64,000 nucleotides of DNA from Chionoecetes opilio (GCA_016584305.1 JACEEZ010020550.1:48857-112856); one strand, 5' to 3'. Positions 49,301 through 60,495 are shown, numbered from the stretch's first letter. Numbers and translations are program-made. The notes: a model not told the origin generated them from the sequence alone.

Positions 49301-49620
49301 GGTTGTCGGACCCAGCACAATAACTACATTAAAAAACAGACTTGACGCGCACTGTAAAGTAAATGGGTATTGATAGTGCGATTTCGTATCTAGTCCCCCG
49401 TATCGATTAGTTGTAGTGGTAGTGGTAGTTGTAGTTAGTATTTTTCATATCCTATCATTCTGCACTATGAAACTTCCATGTTCCTATCCTCTTTAGAGAC
49501 ATGGTATCATTTTCCAACTGTTTTCTTACAAGTAGTTGATAGTTAGTAGTATGTAGTTCAGCAGATACCCTCACTATGGACCAATAGGTCTCCTGGTGTC
49601 TGTTATTCCTATGTAATCCT
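46393..49620 (+). pseudogene. CR1-like LINE, copy B1 (endonuclease + RT), frameshifted
   Basis: Most complete copy of the family. An APE-type endonuclease spans about 46,585-47,330: LYTNARS, a TESW-like block, TIYRPP (about 46,895), GDFNLPRINW-like (about 47,000), LDLVFTTDIDLIDYC and NSDHRLIRC (about 47,195). A linker with NEIQQIIG and FFQYVRSKKN follows. The RT covers about 47,925-48,760: LANVTPIFKKGS, NYRPISLTSV, VPQGSVMGPTLF and KFADDTKLGG, with catalytic ADD intact (about 48,570). The C-terminal block LRKLNMFSLKDR lies at about 49,060. The 3' trailer ends in ATTCCTATGTAATCCTATG plus (TCC)n. Terminal octamer-like repeats of this kind are a CR1 trait. Several frameshifts; not functional as written. 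Confidence 0.85.
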
Positions 49621-50111
49621 ATGTAAATCCTCCTGCTCCCCCGTATCTCCTGCTCCTCCGGGCTGATGGGATCCTTCTCCGGAGGATCCCATCTCCCCTC
49701 TCCTCCTCCTTTTCTCCCTTCAAACCCCCCCCTCCCCCTCCAACTCCTCCTCCCTCCACTCCCCCCACCACCCACCTCCTCCTCCTCCTCCTCCTCCTCC
49801 TCCTCCTCCTCCTCCTCCTCCTCCTCCTCCTCCTCCTCCTCCTCCTCCTGCTCCTCCTCCTCCCTCTTCCCATCTCCCCTCTCCTCCTCCTCCTCCTCCT
49901 CCTCTTCCTCCTCCTCCACATCTAACTCCACCCCTTCCGCCTCCTCCTCCTCCTCCCTCCCTTCCTACTTCTCCTTTCCCCAACCATCCCTTTCCTTTTT
50001 TTCCTCCTGCTCCTCCTCCTCTCTCCTCCTCCTCCTCCTCCTCCTCCTCCCCCCTCCTCCTCCTCCCCCCTCCTCCTCCTCCTCCTCCTCCTCCTCCTCC
50101 TCCTCCTCCTA
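49621..50111. repeat. (TCC)n tract, left flank of the middle LINE
   Basis: About 490 bp of TCC/CCT with islands identical in order to copy A. ORFs encoding Glu or Ser runs are repeat-derived. Confidence 0.93.
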
Positions 50112-52398
50112 AAATTTAACTCCTCCTAATAACGCCGAAACATGTGTAATGTATTCACTAATTAACTCCGATCGGTGGTGGATAAACTTTTCCCATGGTA
50201 AGAAAAACGTTTGAATAACATAAACAGACCCAGTTGGATGAATAATGAGATCCAACAAATCATTGGCAGAAAGCGCCGAGCGTATAAAGTTTTCAAACGA
50301 TCAAATGCAGACTGCGATTCTAGAGAATACAATGACGTCAAACGTCGCTGCAAAGGACTAATTAAGTCTAAAAAGCGCGAGTATGAAGAAAAAATTGCAA
50401 AGGAATCCAAAAACAAACCCGAAAAGGTTCTTTCAATACGTTCGAAGTAAGAAAAACGTCAAAACAAATTGGACCACTGAAAGATAATAATAATATCTTG
50501 GTAAAAAGATAATAAGAGTATGGCGTTCGTACTCAATGAATACTTTTAACGCGGTATTATTAAAGAAGACGAAACTCCATTACCAGAACCAGTAACATGT
50601 ATGCAGGACTCGAAAGGGATAGACTGGTAATAGGAGAGATAACAGTAGACCAAAAATCAAAGTATTTTGCTGAAACTTGACCCAGCAAAATCCGTGGGGG
50701 TGGACGAAATCTCGCCACGACTACTTCGCGAATGTCATAGTCAACTTTCGCTCCCCTTAAAGATTATTTTCAAAAAATCGCTAAGTGAAAAAAATGTTCC
50801 TAGTATGTGGAAATTAGCTAATGTTACAACCCCATATTCCCAAAAAAAGGGGGTAAGAGCCTCGCAAGTAATTATCGCCCAATTAGTCTACGTCCGTGAT
50901 TGTTTAACTATTTGAGAAAATAATGCGATAAAATGTTTTCTTTCCTCGATTTAAAATAACTCTATACTAAACTCCCCGCATGGATTTGGAATAAGAGATC
51001 CTGCTTAACAAACCTACTGGATTTTTTTAATGTCATTTATTCAAACTGGGACGCTAAAATTCCTCGGATGTAATATACCTTGATTTTCAGAAGCCTTCGG
51101 GTACAGTTCCACATAAGCGACTGTTGACCAAGCTAAGGGCACATGGGATAGGAGAGCAATTATTTCATGGATTGGCGATTTGGCTTTCAAATCGTAAAAA
51201 ACGGGTAGTAATAATGGTGAGGCATCTGATTGGTTAATGTCACTAGTGGGGTGCCTCAGGGCTCGGTCTTTGGGGCCTACTCTTTTTCTGATATATATCA
51301 ACGATCTGGACTGCGGACTTGTATCTAAAATTCAAAATTTGCAGATGACACCAAATTAAGGCGGTAAAGCATATACTAGAGAAAACTGCGACTCATACAA
51401 AGTGATCTCGACAAACTATCAGATTGGAGTGTAAATGGCTATTAAAATTCAATTCCGATAAATGTAAAGTAATGCATATAGGCAATGATAACCTCAAATA
51501 TAACTATCAAATGCAAAATAAATCGGGTTTAAATGAAGTACAGCAGGAAAAGGATTTAGGTTTTCATCATCAGTAATGATCTGAAAACCAGTTCGCATTG
51601 CCTAGCTGCCAGTAAAAAAGGGAAATATGATGTTGGGCTTTATTAAACGTAACTTTGAACATAAAACGCCGAAAGTAAAGACACAATTATACACGTCCTT
51701 GGGTTAGGCCGCACTTGGAATATGCCGTTCAATTCTGGTCGCCCTGTTTCGTAAAAGATCAAACCAAATTGGAATCAGTGCAAAGAAGAGCAACCAAACA
51801 AATTCCATCTCTGCGAAATTTTATCTTAGAAGAGAGACTGCGGAAACTTAATATGTTTTCCTTAAAGGATCGTAGAATCCGTGGGGGGCTTGATAAACCT
51901 TTAAGATCCTAAAAGGTTTTGATTTTCATTAATCAAGAGAACCTATTCGAGCTTTCAACTCAAGTGACAACAAAAATAATGGTTTAAAACTAAACGGTCA
52001 ACGTTGCATCACCATCTCCGTAAAAATTATTTCAATGTTAGAGTCGTTGATCGATGACAAGTTACCAGCAAATGTTGTCGGAGCCAACACAATAACTACA
52101 TTCAAAAACAGACTTGACGCACACTGTAAAGTAAATGGGTATTGATAGTGCAAATTCGTATCTAGTCCCCCGTATCGATTAGTTGTAGTGGTAGTGGTAG
52201 TTGTAGTTAGTATTTTTCATATCCTATCATTCTGCACTATGGAACTTCCATGTTTCCCATCCTCTTTAGGGACATGGTATCTTTTTCAACTGTTTTCTTA
52301 CAAGTAGTTGATAGTTATAGTATGTAGTTCAGCAGATACCCTCGCTATGGACCAATAGGTCTCCTGGTGTCTGTTACTCCTATGTAATCCTATGTAAT
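50112..52398 (+). pseudogene. CR1-like LINE, copy B2 (5'-truncated, absent from copy A)
   Basis: Starts inside the endonuclease-RT linker. A conserved WMNNEIQQIIGRKRRAYKV block is at about 50,233-50,290, then the EYEEKIAKESK region, the RT entry DPAKSVGVDEISPRLL (about 50,676-50,730), CRLV-type palm blocks, and the C-terminal EERLRKLNMFSLKDRR (about 51,826-51,875). The 3' trailer ends in CCTATGTAATCCTATGTAATCC followed by (TCC)n (trailer tail at about 52,378-52,400). Several frameshifts. The TGG codon of the WLSN position is intact, unlike B3. It is flanked on both sides by the microsatellite that is continuous in copy A. Confidence 0.85.
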
Positions 52399-52554
52399 CC
52401 TCCTCCTCCCTTTCCCCCTCTTTTCCTTCCTCCTCCTCTTCCTCCTCTCCCTCCTCTTCCTCCACCCCTACCTCCTCCTCCACCCCTACCTCCTTCTCCT
52501 CATCATCATCCTGCTCCTCCTCCTCTTGCTCCTTTTCCTCCTCCTCCTCCTCCA
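52399..52554. repeat. (TCC)n tract, right flank of the middle LINE
   Basis: CCT/CCA-rich tract with the island CATCATCATCCTGC, corresponding to 43,560-43,704 in copy A. Confidence 0.92.
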
Positions 52555-54268
52555 CCTCCGTGGGGGTGGACGAAATCTCGCCACGATTACTTCGCGAATG
52601 TCACAGTCAGCTTTCGCTCCCATTAAAGATTATTCTCAATAAATCGCTAATGGACAAAAATATTCCCATATGTGGAAATTAGCTAATGTTACACCGATAA
52701 TTCAAGAAAGGGATAAGAGCCTCGCAAGTAAATTTTCGCCCAATTAGTCTAACGTCTGTGATTGTTATTAAACTATTTGAGAAAATATTGCGGGATAAAA
52801 TAGTGTCTTTTCTCGATGAAAATAACTCAATACTAAACTCCCAGCATGGATTTCGAAATAAGAGATCCTGCTTAACAAACCTACTCGTTTTTTTTAATGT
52901 CATTTATTCAAACTGGGACGCTAAAATTTCCTCGGATATAATATACCTTGATTTTCAGAAAACCTTCGATACAGCTCCCAATAAGCGACTTTTGACCAAG
53001 CTAAGGGCACATGGCTTAGGAGAGCAAGTATGTTCATGGATTGGCGATTAGCTTTCAAATCGTAAACAACGGGTAGTAATAAATAGCCAGGCATCTGATT
53101 GGTTAGATGTTACTAGTGGGGTGCCTCAGGGCTCGGTCTTGGGTCCTACTCTTTTTCTGATATATATCAATGATCTGGACTGCGAACTTGTATCTAAAAT
53201 ATCGAAATTTGCTGATGACACCAAATTAGGCGGTAAAGCATATACTAGAGAAAACTGCGAACTCTTACAACGTGATCTCGACAAACTATCAGATTGGAGT
53301 GATACATGGCAATTAAAATTCAATTCCGATAAATGTAAAGTAATGCATATAGGCAACGATAACCTCAAATATAACTATCAAATGCAATATAAATCGTTAA
53401 CTGAAATACAGCAGGAAAAGGATTTAAGTTTCATCATCAGTAATGATCTTAAAACCAGTCCGCATTGCCTACCTGCCAGTAAAAAGGCTAATATGATGTT
53501 GGTCTTCATTAAACGCAACTTTGAACATAAAACACCGAAAGTAATGACACAATTATACACATCCTTGGTTAGGCCGCACTTAGAATATGCCGTTCAATTC
53601 TGGTCGCCCTGTTTCGTAAAAGATCAAGCCAAATTGGAATCAGTGCAAAGAAGAGCAACCAAACAAATTCCATCCCTGCGAAATTCATCTTATGAAGAGA
53701 GACTGCGGAAACTTAATATGTTTTCCTTAAAGGATCGTAGAATCTATGGGGACTTGATAGAAACCTTTAAGATCCTAAAAGGATTTGATATCATTAATCA
53801 AGAAAACCTATTCGAGCTTTCTCCTCAAGTGGCAACAAGAAATAGCGGTTTAAAACTAAACGGTCAATGTTGTATCACAGATCTCTGTAAAAAATATTTC
53901 AATGTTAGAGTTGTTGATCGATGGAACAAGTTACCAGCAAATGTTTTCGAAGCCAGCACAATAACTACATTTAAAAACAGACTTGACGCGCACTGTAAAG
54001 TAAATGGGTATTGATAGTGCTCTGCGAATTCATATTATAGTCCTCCGGATCGATTAGTGTTAGTGGTAGTTGTGGTTAGTATATTTCATATCCTATCATT
54101 CTTCACTACGAAACTTCCATGTTCCTATCTTCTTTAGGGACATGGTATCATTTTCCAACTGTTTTCTTACATGTAGTTGATAGTTAGTAGTATGTAGTTC
54201 AGAAGATACCCTCGTCATGGACCAATAGGTCTCCTGGTGTCTGTTATTCCTATGTATTCCTATGTATT
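52555..54268 (+). pseudogene. CR1-like LINE, copy B3 (5'-truncated, youngest-looking RT)
   Basis: Begins at VGVDEISPRLL-equivalent sequence. After an early frameshift, one frame runs from 52,758 to 54,014. It is interrupted only by a TAG at 53,049-53,051, where the related copies have TGG (Trp of the WLSNRK block). The RT motifs GFRNKRS, YLDFQKTFD, VPQGSVLGPTLF and KFADDTKLGG are readable. The trailer has the family end and a short (TCC)n. The good preservation suggests recent insertion. Confidence 0.87.
53121..54014 (+). CDS. RT palm/thumb and C-terminal part of the CR1-like LINE, open for 297 codons
   Basis: Longest motif-bearing open frame in the window. From VPQGSVLGP (residues 1-9; the first codon is GTG inside a longer frame, not a true start), through the catalytic FADD (residues 30-33), LSDWSDTW and KCKVMHIGN (about 70-78), to the thumb EKDL (about 98-101). 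The C-terminal block of CR1/Jockey-type elements follows: LYTSLVRPHLEYAVQFW (about 144-160), VQRRATKQIPSLR, EERLRKLNMFSLKDRR and VVDRWNKLPANVFEAS, ending at TGA. In the intact element it would continue an ORF2 polyprotein that copies its own RNA at a nicked target. Here it lacks the endonuclease and, because of the upstream TAG, cannot be read as a complete RT. Confidence 0.85.
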   Translation: MPQGSVLGPTLFLIYINDLDCELVSKISKFADDTKLGGKAYTRENCELLQRDLDKLSDWSDTWQLKFNSDKCKVMHIGNDNLKYNYQMQYKSLTEIQQEKDLSFIISNDLKTSPHCLPASKKANMMLVFIKRNFEHKTPKVMTQLYTSLVRPHLEYAVQFWSPCFVKDQAKLESVQRRATKQIPSLRNSSYEERLRKLNMFSLKDRRIYGDLIETFKILKGFDIINQENLFELSPQVATRNSGLKLNGQCCITDLCKKYFNVRVVDRWNKLPANVFEASTITTFKNRLDAHCKVNGY

Positions 54269-54308
54269 CCTCCTCCTCCTCCTCCTCCTCTTCCTCCTCC
54301 TCCTCCTC
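54269..54308. repeat. (TCC)n tail of LINE B3
   Basis: Short CCT repeat directly after the ATTCCTATGTATTCC tail. Confidence 0.92.
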
Positions 54309-55040
54309 TGTCCCATTCACTATTGTAAAACGTGGTGTAAGACAACCATTGAGAAAGAAGCAACTCCTCGTCAGAACCTTCAACAGATTCGAAATCCTTG
54401 CCGAAATGTCGTAGAAAGGACTTTAACTGAAGATCGGGCTCAATAATTCGTGATCAATTAGTGGAATTCCTGTTGTCGTGACCCCCACACAGAAGAGGCA
54501 CTGCATTACAGGAGCGTCCCTGGCCAACATAGCAGAAGTCTGTCCGATGAAATAACAAGGACGTTTGACGCAAACACCTGATCATCATTCACGCGGTAAC
54601 AATGACGTAAAACAAACCAATCAGATTCCTCCTTACTAAATAATCGCAATCTGATAATAATATAAATAAAAATCTAGTAAATCATCATATCTAGTATTCT
54701 TTGCCGTGGAATCAATGCTGCAAACAGCTTTTCTACAACAAGCCTTTAGCAACAAATAATCGTCTCGCAAACCTCTGTAAAGAGGTGTGTTGAATATATA
54801 AACTTATGGGACCATTTTTATAACCAACCGTTCTCTTTTCCGAAATGAATGGTCTCCACTTAATTCAGTTGGTTTCTGCACGACTCGTTGGCTCCTCAAT
54901 GACGCGATTAACAAACTGAACAAACCAAAAAACTCCCAGCCGGTAGAGGGTCCGTAACAACAACTTAAGCTCTCGTTTCCCGCAAGTGTAAGTTCTTGTG
55001 TCCCCCCAAGCCCAAATCTAGGTTACCGCACGCCCCAACT
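54309..55040. other. Unassigned sequence between two LINEs
   Basis: No motif-bearing ORF. It could be the 5' region of the following LINE (ORF1/5'UTR) or older flanking DNA. Confidence 0.4.
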
Positions 55041-58000
55041 ACTCATTCCGCTTTAAAGCTTGTTACTTTTAATGCCCGTAGTATACGTAATAAATTTCAA
55101 GATTTAGAGGAACTAGTTTATTCATGAACAATCGCATCATCGGAATTTCCGAGTCATGGATAGCTCCGACCACTAGAGTTTTTTGGCTGAATTTGCGATA
55201 CCGGGGTATAACGTATTAAGTTCAGAAAGACTTAGAGGGCGGAGGAGTGTATTGTTGTATATAAAGTCCTGCTTCATCCCCGTGTAGTATCTAAACAACG
55301 AAAACTGATAACAGTATGTATTTTCATTCAACTAAATCGTCATTGGAAAAAGTGTAATTGGCCTTGTTTATCGACCTCCAGCTCAAAAAGGACAATTGGA
55401 CGAAGAACTCTATGACAAATAGCGGGAAATTAGTTTATCAACAACGAAAGCGTAATATTCGGTGATTTTAATATTCCCGTAACCACGTTGGGCGCCTCAC
55501 AGAAAACACATTTGGGGCACACTCTCTATTCAATCTCCAAGAAATGGCTTTATACCAACATGTGGAATCAACCAACGATAGGCGATAATATTCTAGATCT
55601 TATTTTCACAACTAACGAAAATCTTGTCAGTCACGTTAACTTCGGATCCTGAATTCAGTAGCAGTGACCACCGGGTGATTACTTTTCAGTATTAACATCA
55701 GTAAGACAAGCGAGTCGAAAGTGCAGAACCAGTTCTTGATTATCGAAGGGCAGACTTCAGGAAAACTAAAAAGAATCTTACGAACACCGATGGAATGTTA
55801 TCTCAGAAAGTCCACATAAATGTAGCATGGCATGAATTCACCGGTAACCTTTAACTAGCAATACAATCCTCAAATACAGATGCGAATAATAGGCGATCTT
55901 TTCAAATGTTCGAACCTATATGGTGGACCCGCGAATCAATGACAGCCTCGCAGCTAAAAAGCGTGCATATAAAAACACAAAAGAAACACGAAATGAAGAC
56001 GACAACACGCGAACACACACGACAGAATTAGACGAAATACGAAAAAACTTATTAAGCAGAGGCAAGAACAATTTTGAAGTCCGTATTGCCGAAATGAGCA
56101 AATCAAACCCTAAAGAATTTTTACAGCTATGTTAAAAAGAAAAAAGTAATACGTCACCTTATGGAAATATGAAAATGTGGAAATGGAAAAAGTTGGAAAA
56201 TGGAAAATGGCGAACACAACCAGGAAATTAAATGACTATGGCGGATACTACTTTCAAATAACTTTTTGCATCAGTCTTCACAGTAGAAAACACCACGCCA
56301 AAATCAACCATCCCGAAAACCCAGAACAAAGGTACTTGCCTCACTCCTAACCTTTCAGGAATGTGACATTTTGCTCGCCGAGAATAACATGAAAATTAAC
56401 AAAGTCCTGGTCGTGACCAAATTTTTCCGCCTGCATATTAAAATAAGCAAATACGAAATAGTACAACCACTTTCCATCTTATTTAATAATCTTTACTCAC
56501 CGGATGTTACCGTGGGCGAATTGGAAACTAGCAATGTCACACCCTATTTAAAAAAGGAAGCATAGTCGCAGCCCGGAAACTATAGCCCAATCAGTTTAAC
56601 ATCAGTTGCTGAAATTATTGAATCCATACAAGAGACAAAATCGTTTAAGTTCTTAGAAGAAATGACATAATTAAGGGATTCGCAGCATGGATTCAGAAAT
56701 AACGCTAATGCCTCTCAAACTTACTTGATTTTTACAATTGTATTCAAATGTACGACAACACGGAGGGCAGTAGACGTGTTTACCTCGATTTTCAAAGAAG
56801 CGTTCGACAAAGTTCCTCATAAGCCGTCTCATTAGCAAAGTAACAAGCTCATGGTATAACATGCCATCCCTTCGGATTGGATAGAAAACTGGCTGTCCAA
56901 CTCGTACACAAAGGGTGGTAATATGGAATTCTTCTGATTAGACCCAGTGTTTATAGTGGCGTTCCTCAAGGATCAGTCTCGGAACCTATCCTGTTCTTAA
57001 TATATAAAATTACAAAATTGCTAGGGAATCACATGCAGGATATCGAATTGCTGATTGCACGAAAAAATCCCAAACCCTAGCCTCTACATCATCTCAGCAC
57101 CAACTCATACAAAACGACTTAAACGCGCTAACAGAAAATGTCAAAAACTGGCACATTAATTGTCACCCTTGACAAAGTGTCCATGTATTACATATTGGTA
57201 ATAATCAACCCTCATGAACTTTACTGTTGAACCGATTTCCAACTAACAGTTGTTTGATAAAGAAAAGATTTAGGCGTTATAAATCTCGAAATATTCAAAC
57301 AGAATAACCAAATTATAGAGGTCGTAAAAACTGCAAATAAATTGGTTGGCTTTTTTATTGGACGAACTTACAGTTTCAAATCTGAAAAAGTGATTACTCA
57401 CTTTTTTTTTTTACCTGCTTGTTCGCCCCCATCTAGAATACTGTGTGGAGTTCTGGTCCCACCTTATTTAGTAAAAGGACATAGTAAACTAGAAAAAATA
57501 CAGCGCAGAGTAACCAAAATGATACCTAATTGCGTATAAATTCGTAACGAAAAATCGCTCAAAGAACTTAAATCATTTCCCATTAACCAAAACGAGGATA
57601 GAGGTGACCTCATCGAAGTCTTTAAAATCTCAATGGATTTACGAACGCAGTCCCCCAGAAATCTTTTCACGCTAGACCGGTCAAGCTCACTAGAACAACG
57701 GATTTAAAATAAGCAGGAAACGGTTTTGGTAACGAACGAAGCAAAGTACTTCTTCACAAACCGTGTTGTAAACGTATGGATGGGCTGCCCTCAGACGTAT
57801 AACTCAAATACAATAGAAATAATTTAAAAATCGCCTCGATAAATATTTCATACAAATCCCCGGTTGTCCACTGTTTTATCTCGGAATAATAAATTTATCT
57901 CGTGCCTCTGTGCTTACTCTCATTGCGTGAAATGATTGCGAGTCCGTCTACACAACCCCTCCCACACGTCTCAGCAGCCCGAGTAAACGTCAAACTTCTA

Positions 58001-58855
58001 CAACTTTTTGACCTGTTCGGGCTGTGTTTTCAGTCAGGGCCCTGTCAGTTAGTGACCACCATTCGGATTATATACCAGGGTCACTACTGCAGGGGGCATT
58101 GAAAGTGCACGGCGGCCTACTTGGAAAGTTCACTACCGCATGGATTGAAACTGGAGCGGGCCTGATTGACTGCTCCTCCCTCAAAAGAAAACGCGGCAAA
58201 GCTGCAGCACTCACCCTGAACTTCCACACTGAGCCTACACCAACATTACATTAGACCTCATAACACAATCATACAAGTCCCAATTAACGGTTACCACTAC
58301 TATCTCGAACCTGTGACGGGCTGTGGATCAGCAAAGGGTCCTGACAGTTAGTTCACACAATCTTGGATTTAAGGTACCAGGGGTCCACTGCTGGGCAGGG
58401 GGCATTAACAGTGTAACGCGTCCTACATGGAAAGTACACAATCCGCAAGTGATTGAACGGAGCTGGGGCCTGATTGACTGCTGCCTCCCAAGAAAGCGCC
58501 AGGCAATGCTGTCGCACCACCCTTTTAACCTCCACACTGTGTTCCCACCATTACAAAACACACATAACATGACCCTACTTTCAAGCACTAAACTTACCCC
58601 CACAAACATAGTAGTAGTTAGCCATAGATTACAGCTTTCAACTTTCCTCACAGATTCCATGCAGTTTTTCGTTATTGCATGGTATCACTTCATTTCCGGC
58701 CAGCCTCGGCTGGAGGGATGGGTGGGTGGGGAGGAGCCTTCTACTTTCCTATCCTTTCTCTCTTATTATCTAGTTAGTGTAGTGTAGTTAAATCAAACAG
58801 CTATGTAAGGACCTATTGGTCTGTTGCGGTTTGTGTTTCCTTTGTAATCCTTTGC
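55041..58855 (+). pseudogene. Diverged CR1-like LINE, copy C
   Basis: A second, older subfamily. Endonuclease: FNARSIRNKFQDLEELV (about 55,075), GISESWIAP (about 55,145), LVYRPPAQ (about 55,360), FGDFNIPV (about 55,460) and NILDLIFTTNENLV (about 55,590). A linker AKKRAYKNT...NPKEF follows (55,940-56,120), then RT pieces with PISLTSV (about 56,590), AFDKVPHKP (about 56,800) and VPQGSV (about 56,955). The C-terminal block with LVRPHLEYCVEFW is at about 57,420 (frameshifted) and the coding part ends near 57,900. The 3' trailer contains a diverged duplication (58,015-58,260 and 58,312-58,560). It ends in TTCCTTTGTAATCCTTTGC followed by (TCC)n, the same tail design as the 46-54 kb copies. Confidence 0.8.
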
Positions 58856-58984
58856 AATCCTCCTCCTCCTCCTGCTCCTCCTCCTCCTCCTGCTCCTCCT
58901 CCTCCTCCTAGTCTTTTGCATCCTCCTCCTTCTCCTCCTATCTGTCCTCCTCCCTTTCATCCTCCTTCATCCTCTTCTGTCGTT
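58856..58984. repeat. (TCC)n tail of LINE C
   Basis: TCC/CTG tract directly after the TTTGCAATCC tail, decaying to TC-rich sequence. Confidence 0.9.
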
Positions 58985-59180
58985 TCCTTTTATATAGGCC
59001 TCTTCTCTTGCTCCTCATTTCACTTCCCTTCCAACTTTGCTATTCTTTTACCTCCAACAATTATAAACTATAGTGGTAGAAGGTAGTCACACAGGCATCC
59101 TCGTTTGGCCCAGTAGGTATGTTGCTGTATGTTCTTCCTTTGTACTTCTTTATATTCTTTCTTCTCCATCTCATTATACG
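58985..59180 (+). repeat. Dispersed repeat, copy 2 (plus)
   Basis: Matches the reverse complement of 31,760-31,990 over AAACTATAGTGGTAGAAGG, AGTCACACAGGCA and GTTTGGCCCAGT. Unnamed family, no ORF. Confidence 0.6.
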
Positions 59181-59859
59181 AGAAACAAGTCGCACGTAGG
59201 AAATATATTTTTCCTCTCCAAACTATCTATATCGGTGAAAATATTGAATACTTGTAGAAAGTATGCAGAAATGTTTCTTAGAAGATTTTGTCGGCAGGAA
59301 ATTCTTTAAGCCAAGCCCAAAAAGAAAATTGCTATGTAAGGCATAATACAATTCCACTCCGACGTTATTATGAGTTTGTTCAAAAAATTTCCATTATTTC
59401 TTGAAGTAGTAAACTCTTATGGAAATAAGAGTTTACAGGATATCGTAGGCAAATGTATATAATTAATCATTACTATATAGAATTGTCAATTTTTTTTTTC
59501 TAACACGATTCAAACACGGAAGGGATGTGATCTATGCAAAACATATCGTAAGTTTTTACCTTATCATCAGTCAGAATAGGTTTCACATCATGTTAGGCTC
59601 AGAAACCTTTATTTGTACGTGCCTGGAAATCTGTATACCAATATCCATCATAATTGTGGTGTTTTTTCCATTGCACGACAGGCCTATGTAACGTCAGTGG
59701 CATATCTCCTCACCACTGTTGCACGGCTTATATTAGGCTTGAGAAGGAAAATCTTAATAATAGTATTGAAAACCTGCAGATTAATGTAGAATATTAATTA
59801 ATGTAACCTGACCTCATTACAGATTATGAAGCTTACAATTTATACTGCCATAATTCAAT
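59181..59859. other. Anonymous AT-rich DNA with a hairpin
   Basis: Includes a perfect 12-bp-stem hairpin GTAAACTCTTAT-GGAA-ATAAGAGTTTAC at 59,409-59,436. No gene. Confidence 0.5.
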
Positions 59860-59919
59860 ACATCCTCCTCCTCCTCCTCCTCCTCCTCCTCCTCCTCCTC
59901 CTCCTCCTCCTCCTCCTCA
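59860..59919. repeat. (TCC)n microsatellite without an attached LINE
   Basis: About 19 uninterrupted CTC/TCC units. No LINE tail precedes it, so it may be an unoccupied site of the kind used by the LINEs above. Confidence 0.95.
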
Positions 59920-60087
59920 CCATCCATCTATGCCTGCCTGTGCGTCTGGTCCTCAGCTCGTCCAATCACAAATTGTTCTGCTCAATGAACTTAAGAGAAT
60001 ATTTTCGCCTACATTTTCAAAACCTGACGAAGGACTCGAGGCTGAGGAGCGACTCTATTGTCTTCGTCGGGGAAATAGAAAAAAAGG

Positions 60088-60495
60088 GCGGGTTGAGCAC
60101 ACTCCAGAGTATCGAGGAGCCACCCACTTCAACCCACAGGCCCTCAACTTGAAGCGTTAACGAGATGCGTGAGAATGTAAAGGTCGATATTTTACAGTAA
60201 GTGACTCGTATGGGTTTGGTAACTGTTGCTATACTTCACGCCCTGCCTCTTTTTCCCTCCCGCCCTCCCTCCTTCTCCCGCCGTCTATCCTTTTATCTAT
60301 CCTTATTATTATCTTATGTGTCATTCTATCATCATTGCTATTCTCTTTATTATGAATTATTATCACTTTTATCATCGTTATTAATTGTTGATTCTCTTAT
60401 TATTAGATTCCTATTATTTATTTTTCATTATTACCCTAATTAAAGTTTTTTATTATTGTCAGTCAGTAATTATCACTTCCTAACTTATATATTAA
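60088..60495 (+). repeat. Long direct repeat, copy 1
   Basis: Near-identical to 63,597-64,000 from GGGTTGAGCACACTCCAGAG through a TCTATCCTTTTATCTATCC block and an ATT/ATC microsatellite to GTCAGTCAGTAAT. Differences are mainly 1-bp indels. The flanks before the start are unrelated. Confidence 0.9.

Larger units (their letters stand above)
45300..54190. repeat. Duplicated block, copy B (higher quality, LINE-filled)
   Basis: Collinear partner of 39,040-45,288. It holds three LINEs (46,393, 50,112 and 52,555), each bounded by (TCC)n. Reading frames are longer than in copy A throughout. Confidence 0.88.

Noticed and set aside
46393..54268. Genuine tandem array of host genes
   Set aside because: All repeated coding blocks are LINE endonuclease/RT sequence with variable 5' truncation and a shared 3' tail.
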